Notes under the pieces: model-generated
The model's input: only the letters and a program-made list of their open reading frames with translations
Databases searched by the model: none
Told to the model about the DNA's origin: nothing
NCBI GenBank assembly: GCA_029747585.1
Contig: JAPEVF010001024.1
Coordinates: 1 to 15,249 of the forward strand
Source: Pleurotus djamor
Lineage: Eukaryota > Basidiomycota > Agaricomycetes > Agaricales > Pleurotaceae
Reading direction: 5' to 3'
DNA: 15,249 nucleotides
Part shown: positions 1 to 9,881 of the stretch, one piece after another
Position numbering within the stretch: position 1 is the first letter of the stretch
How the letters are laid out: each line of letters opens with the position of its first letter
Program-made: the position numbers and the translations under genes

Positions 1-3000
1 TGGGTGAAGGAGGAGGATTTTCCATATCCGGACTAACAGGCGATCCAGGCGCAGAACTATAATAGCTCACAACTTGTCCGCCACCAACCGTCGAGGGTAC
101 ACTCCCCGCTCTGCCTCGTCCTCGACCACGATTCGCTCCAGCCCCAGGATGTCTCCTAGGCATGGGCATCGATCCAGGGCTACCAGGGCTCCCAGGACTA
201 CCCAATGGGCTTCCAAGACTTGTACTCATGCTCGGGCTCACACTCGCATCGCTTAAGCTATATCGCGGTCTTCCAGAAGAACCAGTAGACTCGCGATTTC
301 GACTAGAAGCCGTCATGTATGAATATCCATTCCCACTTGGTCCCGTGGATTGTGATTCGGAATGTGAATGGTGTGGTTGTCCGGTTGGTGGTCGGCGGAA
401 AGAGAAGGGATATCTGGACGAGACGGGTTGGCCTAACGAAGACATGCTGCGATCCAAGTCGGACGACAACGTCTGCCTACGACCTGAAGCAGCTGAAGCC
501 GACGCGGAGGAAGAAGATGCTGTTTTGCGTGCGACCGACCCCGAGCTCGTCGTAGTCGTGGTTGCGCCCTTAGAAGGACTAGAAGGCGAGTCTTCCTTTT
601 CTTCTTCTTCTTCAGAGGTCACTTGATACGGTCCAGGTGATGGGGGGAATGGTACGGGCTCATCTTCAGAGGATATATGAGCGCCTCGACCTGCGAATGG
701 ATAAGGAGAGACTTGTAGCTCTCTCTTCTTTCCTTTCTCTCTCCCCTTCTCCTCTCGCCGTCTCCTCTTCGAGCTACCTCGACTTCCCGGGACTGATTCA
801 CCCGTGGTAGGTGTCGCAGGCTTCTTTGGTGTTCGAGGTGATTGCTCACCAATAGCGATGGGAGAGACAGGTGGAAGATCCTTCGTAGCCAGCTCAGGCG
901 TCGAAAACAAATCGTCCCTCAATACACCCCGCCTCGCAGGCTGCGACGGCGAACCAGGTCCAGGCAACCCAACAGCAGCCAAAACCTTATCAATACCCTC
1001 AAACCCAATCCGCTCTTCTTCCTCTCTCGCACTCTCCCTCCTCCTCTCCCCACGAATGCCAGAAGTCGGTCGAGTGTTAACCCGCAAAACAAGACACCCA
1101 TCCCAAACCTCTCGGATCCTCATCTTCGTCACTTCCTTCCATTGCCATGGTAAGCCCGGTCCTCGCTCTTCTCTCTTTCTCCTCTCGGAATCGTACCCGT
1201 AGGCGTCTGAGGGATGGAGGAAGGCTGATTTCTCGGGGTTACCGACGAAGTGTGTGCGGGGTACGCCAGGTGTGGGTGGGNACTTGAAGGGATCCAGGTG
1301 TTGGGGTCTGTGGCATTGGGTACGACCTTCGCGTGTAAGGGAGGACCATCTGAGGAGCAGGCATCGCGTATGAAGCGTATTGATAGCCACTCTTCTCGCG
1401 TAGGTATTGGGGTTCATCTTCGCCCTCGCCGCCATAACCATATTCGTCTTCCTCCCAACGATACCTCGGACCACAAATCCCGCCACAGAGATGACCGCTG
1501 AGAACCCATAGGCCGAACCTGGAAATCAGGTGTGAGATGAATGCGAAAAGATAGTGAAGGTTGCACAACGCACCAACTGATGAGAACAAGTAAAATCCTC
1601 CAACCGGCCCATGCAGCATTCGCGATCAACACACCCCTCGCATACGCGGTGAGAGATCCATCCTCGACACGAAAATACGTCGGGTCTCTTCCAGTGGCGG
1701 GGTTCGACGAAGTTCCCTAAATCTCCCATTAGCATCTCCACCGCCGTACGCAGTGTGTTCAAAGTACTCACCGATAGTGGCACCGTTGCGGAAGAGAAAG
1801 TGAACAATAGAGCCATAACCAAACCAGCTCTAGGCAGCAAAAACACGACAGTGGGTAGGTTCTGCGAGTAAAACCAACACGACTCTGCAATCCATTGCTT
1901 CCAACCACCGTGTTCCTGCGGTTGATCCTTGATGTCGTCCTGGTCCGGGGTGATCATGACGTTCGGTGTAGGCGGCATAGGAAGCGAGGTAGGCTGTTTT
2001 TCGTTCTCATTATCCGGTACCACAGTGGTTGGATCTGAAGGGTCATTCGGATGTCTCGAAGATTGTGTTCCTGTTTCCACATTCAAAGTTGGCGTTGGTT
2101 CCGCGACGGAGGTAGTGGCAGGCAAGACAGTTCCCCAACGAATCTTCATCAAAAAGCAAAAGACTCCAAACGAGGTCATGCTCGCATAATTGAACGCTGC
2201 TGAAGAGAAGTAAATTGGGAGCACCAAGGGACGTTCTATGTTATGGTATGCCTTGATGAGTATTCCTTGAGAGATAGTAAAGGACACTCACTAATTCTCC
2301 ATCTGCGAACAAAGCCATAGACAATCTCATACATGACCACCACGCCTCCCAGCCATGCGACCGAGCACCCGAAATATGCAGCAGTTGCCAAAGACCAAGA
2401 CCGAGACGAATCCCCTGTTGAAACAGAGGGGAAGGATCCGAAGGAAGGGGAAGGATTCCGAGCAACGCTGCAGTTTCGCGCAACATTGAGCAGACGTTAC
2501 AATAACCAATTCAAGGAGACACAGACCTGATCAAACACCAAAGTGCCGTGTAATCTAACCACACCTGCAAAGGAATGTGCGCCAACACAAGCAAGGGCCA
2601 TAGCCTATACAGCACACGCAGATACCAATGCTGGTCAGCGACGTTTGACGCATTTCCAGCAAGAGAATTGAGATTGAGTAGTGGATGGTTGAACGTTGGT
2701 GGTATTCCCGTCGTGACGACCGTTCGTCTCCGCTGTGACGAAATGGAAGTTGGTCTGGGTTTCTGTTGGGACGCGAATTCGGTGGGCAAAGTTGGTCTTG
2801 CCGCGCCTCTGCGAGAGGAGAATACTCCGGTTGCCCGTGACCAAGCTCTCTTGTGAAATGGAACGCGTACTCCTTCCGACGTGGCGGCGTTGGTTGACTG
2901 GGCCGCTGTCAGGCGTGAAGGAATCACAGGCGATGGTTGAAGCGCGGACAGTTGACGGGGCGACGCAGGAGAGTGTGGTAGAGAGACAATCCTCACCGAC

Positions 3001-3711
3001 CGAGGCGTCGGTTTCCGTCCCACGAGATTCTGAACGAACGTCGATTCCGTTTCACTTATCGGTTCTCCTCCTTCACCAGCTTTGTTCCTTTGTACCTGTT
3101 CGATTTCATCTGGTTCTTCACACACAAATAAGTAAAGGCACACAAGTGATGGAGGGCGCGGGAAGGCAAATACCTTGCCGTGGTTCCATTTCGGCGTCTG
3201 TAATTTCACCATATGGACCTTCGGCGTCACCGAATTCTGAATCTTGGAAGGGCAAGGGAGTGCGTCTGTGTGCTAGAGTCGTTGTCGTTGACGCAGGCGG
3301 AGGAGGAGCCAATGGACGCCTGGGTAACCACGAAGGGTAATCCGAGGAAGGTGTGCGAGTATGAGCTCTGGCCGAGTCGGTGCGGCCGAGAGCTGACGGG
3401 GATATGGAGTGTCGTTCGTTTGAATTCTCGTTCGAGGTAGGTGATATAGGTGAAGAGGAAGAGGGTCTTGGTTGTTGAGAAACCGGGGAAGTCGGAGAAG
3501 CTGAGGAGGCTTGTTGTTGTTGTGGCTGCTGCTCGTCTGGTCGTGAAGAAGCGGAGCTGGCATTAGGATGACGTGAGGCTGATGAAGATGAACCGGAGGA
3601 CTGATTCATAGAAAGTGCCTCGGGCGGTACTGGGGGTACCGGAGGAACGGAAGATGGAAAGTTGAAACTAGAAGGTGCCTGTTGTTGTTGTCGTTGACCA
3701 GAGCGCGCCAT
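1..3711 (-). CDS. Large multipass membrane protein of unknown function, 3' end beyond the window
   Basis: Six exons on the minus strand: 3711-3174, 3109-2527, 2467-2292, 2235-1772, 1716-1574 and 1518 to the left edge, about 1140 residues visible. All phases agree, donors are GT, and the 1717-1771 intron has a CTAAT branch point. The start at 3711 has a good context (GACCATGG). Residues 1-330 are Ser/Pro/Gln-rich with short polyQ runs and look disordered. Five hydrophobic blocks follow at about 340-373, 398-428, 434-463, 555-585 and 615-648. The second ends in a basic RRWRI-K-RPLVLP stretch that leads into the third. After GPRYRWEED, a long cytosolic-looking tail holds a basic region (WQWKEVTKMRIREVW) and then hundreds of low-complexity Ser/Pro/Gly residues, still open at base 1. 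I do not recognise a named family. It resembles basidiomycete hypothetical membrane proteins. The reading frame slips by one base around the ambiguous base at 1281. The exon structure is well supported, but no function can be assigned. Confidence 0.8.
1281..1281. other. Single ambiguous base at a reading-frame slip
   Basis: An N lies inside the last exon of the leftmost gene. Upstream on the minus strand the frame ends ...TPGSLQ and would reach a stop within about 15 codons. Downstream the long open tail is in another frame. Dropping the N joins both frames without a stop, which suggests a spurious base. A second explanation also fits the phases: a 40-bp intron from a GTACCC donor to an AAATCAG acceptor just downstream. 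That would be shorter than any other intron in the window. Confidence 0.75.
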
Positions 3712-3919
3712 GGTCGCGAGGAAATAAAAGTATAAGAATAATGTTCGTTATCGTGAACGTGCAAGTTGAGTAAGTTGAAAGTCAAAATAGTCGTTAGTCG
3801 TTAAACGTTGTAGGTTGAGGGTGTCGGCGAAGCGGGACAATTTGAAAAANGAGAAAAGCAAGTCAGCGAGGACAGAAGAAGACGAGGAGGAGGAGAGGNN
3901 GAGNAGANGNNCACGCTAC
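3712..3919. other. Leader of the leftmost gene plus ambiguous, probably misjoined sequence
   Basis: Bases 3712-3840 are plausible 5' leader or promoter of the membrane-protein gene. They carry a doubled AGTCGTT unit at 3789-3802 and no clear TATA box. Bases 3841-3911 are purine-rich, with ambiguous bases at 3850, 3899, 3900, 3904, 3908, 3910 and 3911. On the minus strand 3919-3912 reads as a splice donor (GTAGCGTG) ending the APC1 exon. No acceptor or continuation of APC1 follows within this interval. Confidence 0.6.
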
Positions 3920-4724
3920 CGATTTCGCTGAATGGCCGAGTAATGCTAAACAAGGTTGGGAGAACGTCGTCGCCTGACTCTTTTGCTTCATCGAGCTCGC
4001 TCTGCTCTAGCACACGCTGTACAAGAACACCATGGGGGAGCAAGGGAAATGCGGCCCGAACGATGAATGGTAGAGAAAATGTGAATGAATCGTTGAGAGA
4101 ATCCCAGATCGTAGGGGGAAGGTGGCTGAATGAGTCGCTTTTCGTACTAGGGCGTGATATCGGAATGACGTGGGCCGTCCTACGTAGAAAGACGTAGACG
4201 ACTTTGACGCGTAGTTCTGGAGGCGATGAGCCAGGATCGGAGTCTGCTGGACGGCCTTGATTGACTTGTTGGCGGGTAAATGGCCCAAATGTTGGTCTTT
4301 CAAAACCATTGTGTTGGGGGAACTTCCCCGCGTCCTGACCACCAGGTGGAGTCCCAGAGCTTTTTGGAGAAGCTGGTGCCCCTCGAGCAAGATTGCCGCT
4401 GCGATCCAACCAGCCAATGCATGCATATTGGACTGGTTCCTGCTCAACTGTGAAATCCCACTTTCTCTTCACAACGCCTCCGCTGCTCAGAACGACTAAC
4501 CTAGAGTCCCATGATAACTCAAATTCCTCGCCTTTGAAGTCGGATGACGCGTCTAAACCACAGAAACGCGAGTGATGGACTTCATCAATGGGTGCAGCAC
4601 CATTTCCTCGTAATGCCTGATGGATTGCCTTCAAGAGAGGGGATTTGTCTGCTTTGGTATGTTCAAGATGGATATCATGGAGAGAGTGACGCGGTGAGGG
4701 ACGCAGGCAGACAGGAAAGACCAT
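3920..4724 (-). CDS. APC1: APC1, anaphase-promoting complex subunit 1, N-terminal fragment only
   Basis: APC1 is the large scaffold of the APC/C ubiquitin ligase that drives mitotic exit in the nucleus. This single exon encodes 268 residues of its N-terminal beta-propeller region. The order of conserved blocks matches the family: EEFELSWDSRLVVLSSGG at 66-83, then FTVEQEPVQYACIGWL (91-106), a hydrophobic strand VVYVFLRRTAHVIPI (175-189), FSLPFIVRAAFPLLPHGVL (216-234) and LPTLFSITRPFSEI (255-268). Human APC1 has the same succession with wider spacing differences. Residues 107-170 look like a disordered fungal insertion. The start at 4724 is the first Met and gives a full N-terminus. The exon ends in phase 1 at a GT donor (3919). 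APC1 proteins are usually well over 1400 residues, but the neighbouring gene begins only 209 bp further on, so most of the gene is missing. This is more likely an assembly fault than a real truncation. Confidence 0.85.
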
Positions 4725-4930
4725 GGCATTTAGAAAGAGAGTTTGAGAGTGGCCCGTGCGTCGCGATCGTGGTTGGCTGGTGTAGTTGAAGCCAAGTTGT
4801 GGTCTCCCTCACTGACACAAGTACCTCGGCTTCATACACGCGAAGTATTTGACTTATATCAAAACGATAGCTATATATACAGATTCATGATGCTAGGTAC
4901 ATTACTTGTCCAATATGATCGTGCTCTGGC
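4725..4930. promoter_or_regulatory. Intergenic: 3' flank of the amidohydrolase gene and candidate APC1 promoter
   Basis: This 206-bp gap separates the stop of the amidohydrolase gene from the APC1 start, both on the minus strand. The only clear element is the TATATATA run at 4872-4879, about 150 bp upstream of the APC1 ATG. It could be a TATA-like element or simply AT-rich 3' flank of the gene before it. I see no other structure. Confidence 0.35.
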
Positions 4931-7900
4931 TTAGTCGGCATTGATAGGCGGAATCGTTTGTTTCCTACCCTTCACTGGCCACACTTCCTCCATTGTTGAT
5001 GCCTCCCAGAGGCGTCCACCTCGTGCAACGAACTTCAGTTGCTGAGTCTGCGAAATGTCCCCATGCAGAATATCTGCGCCAGGTTGGAATACTAAGAAAT
5101 CTGCGAGCTTGCCAGGGGTCAGAGTGCCAATGGATTTATGCAGCCCAAGTGTTTCGGCACCGTAAGAAGTGGCAGCTTGTAGCACCTGAGACACCAACAA
5201 TGATAAGCGGGAGACCAGTCAGTATATGCTATGAAGTTTACCTCGTAGTTGCTCAGGCCACCAGCCTTCGCGAAGGACATCTCTGCGTGGTAGTTGAGCC
5301 CAAGAGGAGGTTCGCCATGTGCACCGATATGAGAGCGCAAACCCCTTCGGACCATCTTAGCTACTGACTCAGACGTGTTGAACAATGCGTATGCTAGGAG
5401 TCAACAATATCTTCAGCGACGGGGAACTGGGAGCAGAGGACAAAGACTGACATTGCAAAGGCCGAGAAGTGGACTCCGTCAACTGTTCCAGAATGTCGTG
5501 ACGAGTGAATTGTCGCAACCTAGTAAGGCAGTCAACGCGTGTTCAACTTCGAGACATCAACAGTCCGTACTTTGGATCATTGGGGACATCGACGTGAGCC
5601 CAAACGAATTGTTCGCCATGGGCTCCACCGTAGTTGACTATGTGCGTAGGAGTATTACCGGTTCCACTCAAAGCAAAGAGGTTCATTACGTCATCATGGA
5701 GAACAGGTACTGGAAGGTTATGTTCAACGGTAGTCATGCCTATGGTAGTTGCTTCGTTAACACAATCCTTTGAGGTGAACGTGAAGTCATAACACACCAT
5801 CAATGATATAGGTCAGATCCCAATCTTGATTCATTCCTCCTTCGGGTACACAGAGCATACTCAAGTTTCGCGCTTCAAGGAGGAGTCGCTGTCTCGAAGC
5901 CCTGCCGCCGCAGATTGTTCAGTATTCATATATGATGACAGTAACGAGGCAAAATACTGACCTCGACGGAAGATTGTAGTTCTTGTAAGAGATACTAGAC
6001 CAACCACCTTCCGCTTTGATTCTAATCAGGGCTGAATGTGCTTCGTCGGTGTCAGCGATGTCTTGATGATATCCCGCGGCGCCAGCACCGTAGATGATAT
6101 TTCCAACTGTGAAGATTCTGGGTCCAATCAGCTGCCCGCTCTCAACTCTGAATCGTTCGACAAAGCCGTTTACGTTGTCGGCGCTAGGGCTGGAAAAGAG
6201 AATAGGTCAAGTCATGCATAAAGAAAGAAGGGAGGCGGACTGACTTGTGGAGGGTGGTAACACCATACGCAAGGAATGTCTCCAACTCCCACGAAGTAGC
6301 TGGATATCGAGAGCTGAAACCATCCCAATGAGCGTGGACGTCGATGAAACCAGGGATGAGGAATGCTAAATATGACAGTGAGGAGGTATGCAAAGATTGG
6401 TAGAAGAGCAACCCGCACCTCCTTGAGCATCGACAACCGTGGCTCCAGTTGGCACAACCAGGTCTTGCATTAGACCAGCGCTCTCAATGACACCGCCTCG
6501 GGAAACGATTGCACCATTGGGGATGAGATCGGACGATGCATGTCCACTCTCCATCGTCAACAAAGTCGCGTTATAGATGATCAGTACATCAGCGTCGTTG
6601 AACGAGACTTCGTTTTGTTGGAAAGCGGTATCAGGCTCTTGGACGCGAACGGCGGAGGCCAGCTTCTTTGAAAGGGCTTGTCGTGAGTCCTTCTTGAGCC
6701 TAGCGATGTCGGTCGTGTGTTCTACGAGAACCTCCTCCCATTGGACGTAACGGTGAAGGCATTCGATGCCGAAGGTCGAGGAATCATATTCAATGGCCTT
6801 TGCGCACTTTGCCACTTGAGAGAGTTGTATAGAATGCAAGAAAGGACCTATAGTACGTGTCGAATTGTGAGCATCGTGTCGACATGGGATCAGCTTGGCA
6901 GTCATACCCAAGAACCAGAACAAAGTTTTTCCGTCTGAACTGAATGAGATGTCATGCCCACCATCCAAGCTTAACCTCCCAAGTCCGGATGTAGAGTTCC
7001 CAGGTTTGGCCCAAAGCTTATCTTCCGCACCGAGCTCTTGACCATTGACTACATGCACATGGTAGAACTCGACGAAGGCCACGCTCTGTGCGACGTACAC
7101 TTGGTCTGGTTCTGTAAGGATTTAGACAAGGTTTCGTGACAGAAAGACACAAATCACCTTTACACGGGAACCATGGAGGGAAACAAGGCGGTGTAGGGTG
7201 GTGGTTGATACCAGAGATGGCAATATCAGAAGACATTCTGCCTTCAACGATTGTCCAACGTTTGTACTTTCCCGTTTCGTCGGGACCTCGAGCGACGTCG
7301 ATTAGGAACACCTGTGAGCTCTGCTCCACCAACAGCAACTCCTTGCTTGTCGTTGAACTTGACCAAGACCAAGAAGGGAATAGTGATTTAGGCTCTTCAG
7401 GTGTTACCCAGCGCACTTTGATCACCTCTTCCTCGTCTAGCTCCAAGTTATCGGTGATAAACCGAGTATGGGTAACTTCAATATCGCCACCTGAACATTC
7501 TTCGGAGTGAGGCACGTTGATGTCGGCGACATATATACCGGGATTGCCTGTAGCGACGATGTTTCCTGTAAGGATGCCGCCGCCGGTCTTCACGAACGCC
7601 AAGTGACGCGATGCAGAGGGGGCAGACACAACTGGGGAGTAGTAGCGACCCATGGGCAACCCCGTCACTTCATAAGCACAATCACCCTGGAGGTCGGCAA
7701 TCTCGAAGGTAGAAAACGATACATCTGACCATCGTCCATGAATAACGAGTGCGTCAAGCCCAGGAATGAAAGAGGGTGAATAGTATGGGAACTCCGGTTG
7801 CAGGACAGGAACCTTGCGTGGTTTAGGGGCCGCCGAAATGCCCGTTTCGTGGGTATAGGATACTCCAGCGGCTTGGAATACGACTCGTTTCCCGTGCTGG

Positions 7901-9693
7901 TCGACCTTCAGCTCCTTCATGGCTCGCACACGAGTGGTTGTCTGCGTCTCAAGCCCAACCAAGTCCAAACCCTCTATGATCCCCTTCTTTCCATCATTGG
8001 TATCAGCTACCAACGTTTCGCTGACGCGTTTCTCGATTGTTGCTTTGAACGGAATGATTCGGGGAGGGTTGGAAGGGTGCTTGACGCGTTCACCGCGAGC
8101 ATTCTTTGCTAGAGGGATGTACCAGATCTGGCCGGCACCCCATATAATTACAGCTTCCTCCGCTGCCGAAGAGGGTGTAAAGGCGAAAGATGGGTAGGTA
8201 CCCATCGGGGCAGACACCGTCGTCAAGTCGTATGTTAATCCGTCAAATACATAATTAATCGTTCCGGTCGTAAGATCTCTGGCAAAAAGTGTGTTCAACT
8301 ATCATTCAGTCTCTATGGAACAGGGAATGACTCACTTCAGCACCAACACGCTCTTGTCACGAACTCTCCTGATGAAAGCAAGCGTCTTGCCATCTCGAGA
8401 CAATTCAGGGCGACTCGCACCACCAGGAGACGCGCTGACGATCGTTTTCGTTGCTTTGGTCGTAAGGTTGTAGGAAAAGATGGCGTATATGCCCTTGTGT
8501 ACGTCTGAAAGAGAGGCATCTCAGCTTCATTGATAATATATGTAAATGACATTGACGAACCTTTACTGTACTCAAATGCTCCATTTCCTTCGTCCGCCAC
8601 ATTCTTCGAGTAAATAAGCGTGTCATGGCCATGCCATATAGCTTGTTCAGGGCCAACTTGCTGGTCACCGTAGTCAGAGGCAGTGTCCCACCCAGGGGGT
8701 AGCGTTCGCCCAACGCGACGCGTGCCCGACTCCACAGGAATATGAGAGTCGTCCGACGATAGCGCGTACTCCCAGCTCTCTCCAGCACCAAGGCTCCGAC
8801 TGGACGTATACCATTTGGTAGCAATGACTTTGGATCCGGAAGGGTGGAAGCGAGGGTCCGATACCCAGCGGTATGTTTCGTTCGTGACACGGCGAGCTGG
8901 AAAGAACCATATTGGATCCAAACTAGGGAAATTGGAATGCATGTTAATGCGCACCTGCAAATCTCCCTTCACGAACCAGTCGCCTATCTCGTCTCTCTGG
9001 CGTCTCGCGTACTCGTTCTGCCAAAAGTGTCTCGTCTTCATGCTGAAAGTCGAGCGCGGCGACCAGCTCCGGACTTGCGCGACTCGGGATGGTGGGCCTC
9101 AGGTCCATGTCCTCACATCCTGTCCAACTAGTTACCCATATATTCTCCACCCCGAGACCAGCGTCGCTCCTCCAGGCTAACCTCGTACCATCCGGAGAGA
9201 AATGAGGATCAGAGTCGAACGGAACGCCTCGTAGGATCGGCACAGCCCGTGTAACGTCGAAGGAACCAGAGAGATATGAAGAGGCCGGGAGACAATACAG
9301 GTCACCCACCATGTCGAATACTATGTCCCCCGTTACCGGATGTACATCCAAACGCAGCCATGTACCCTCAGTCACGTCGTATTCGAGTGCTCGTTTGTAC
9401 GGGTAATCTGTAGAGATATCCCAAGGCATAGGTTGCCGGTACGGCCATACGTTGTCCTTCCATTCCTCGGAAGGAGAATCGCTTCGTACATGCACATTTG
9501 CGTGGCTATGGGTTCTGAATTCGGCCTTTGTTCGATGTGAGGCAGGGCGACTGAGGAAAGGTAGGACGAGGAGAGATGAGGAGATGAAGATACTCAGCCC
9601 AACGCTGGTAGCAATGAGCAAGCGGTTTCGCGCTAGAGTGTGTGTGCGCCTCGAGGGCGGCTGACTAGGCCGCTTCTCAGAACGGTACGCCAT
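4931..9693 (-). CDS. Membrane-anchored TolB/PD40 propeller - amidohydrolase fusion protein
   Basis: Thirteen exons: 9693-8955, 8896-8561, 8504-8336, 8278-7158, 7111-6908, 6847-6419, 6365-6245, 6189-5962, 5901-5798, 5739-5571, 5519-5452, 5393-5242 and 5185-4931. All are phase-consistent and give 1364 residues. Residues 1-23 are basic, and 24-47 form one hydrophobic segment, so this is probably a type II anchor with the bulk outside the cytosol. Residues of about 100-860 carry TolB/PD40 beta-propeller strands, such as DPHFSPDGTRLAW (162-174), DPRFHPSGSKVIATKW, RPELSRDGKTLAF and FSSDGKTLFWFLG. From about residue 930 comes an amidohydrolase domain: YNATLLTMESG, then FIDVHAHWD with the metal-binding HxH at 1010/1012. 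Further histidines lie in SHIGAHGEPP and NYHAEM (1251, 1255, 1265), and the domain closes with the typical GKLADFLVF beta-sandwich strand. Family knowledge predicts hydrolysis of amide or cyclic C-N bonds in a metal-dependent TIM barrel. The substrate cannot be told from the sequence. The start at 9693 is the first Met and provides the anchor. Confidence 0.9.
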
Positions 9694-9881
9694 TGAATAT
9701 TGAATGGCGGTACAACTTCAGAAATGTGTAACGCCGTGTGGTGTGAACGCATTGAACCATTCACACGCGTTGTGAGGCTCGGAGATACGGTCACAGGATC
9801 GCAATCCTCAATGTCGCGCATCTGATATCACCATACGCGCATTCGAGGATTCACTAGACTCAGATTCCTACGATATGACTA
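9694..9881. promoter_or_regulatory. Intergenic: upstream region of the amidohydrolase gene
   Basis: This 188-bp gap lies between the AhpD-like stop codon and the amidohydrolase start, both on the minus strand. No TATA box is evident. An inverted repeat with 7-bp arms, GTGTGAA (9741-9747) and TTCACAC (9760-9766), has a 12-bp spacer and lies 48-73 bp upstream of the start codon. It may be a regulator site or chance. Confidence 0.35.

Noticed and set aside
162..626. Open plus-strand frame of 154 codons
   Set aside because: It lies opposite the Ser/Pro/Thr-rich tail of the minus-strand membrane protein. Its Glu/Val runs are the complement of that low-complexity coding sequence.
3480..3700. GTT/CTG trinucleotide runs as a possible microsatellite
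   Set aside because: They encode short polyglutamine runs in the disordered N-terminus of the membrane protein and are too short to be notable.
3801..3919. Continuation of the APC1 reading frame to a stop at 3801
   Set aside because: It runs through ambiguous bases and purine-rich sequence with no APC1 similarity. The GT donor at 3919 is the better end of the exon.
4872..4879. TATATATA as a strong promoter call for APC1
   Set aside because: It lies about 150 bp from the ATG in AT-rich flank shared with the upstream gene's 3' end, so it was kept only as a low-confidence note.
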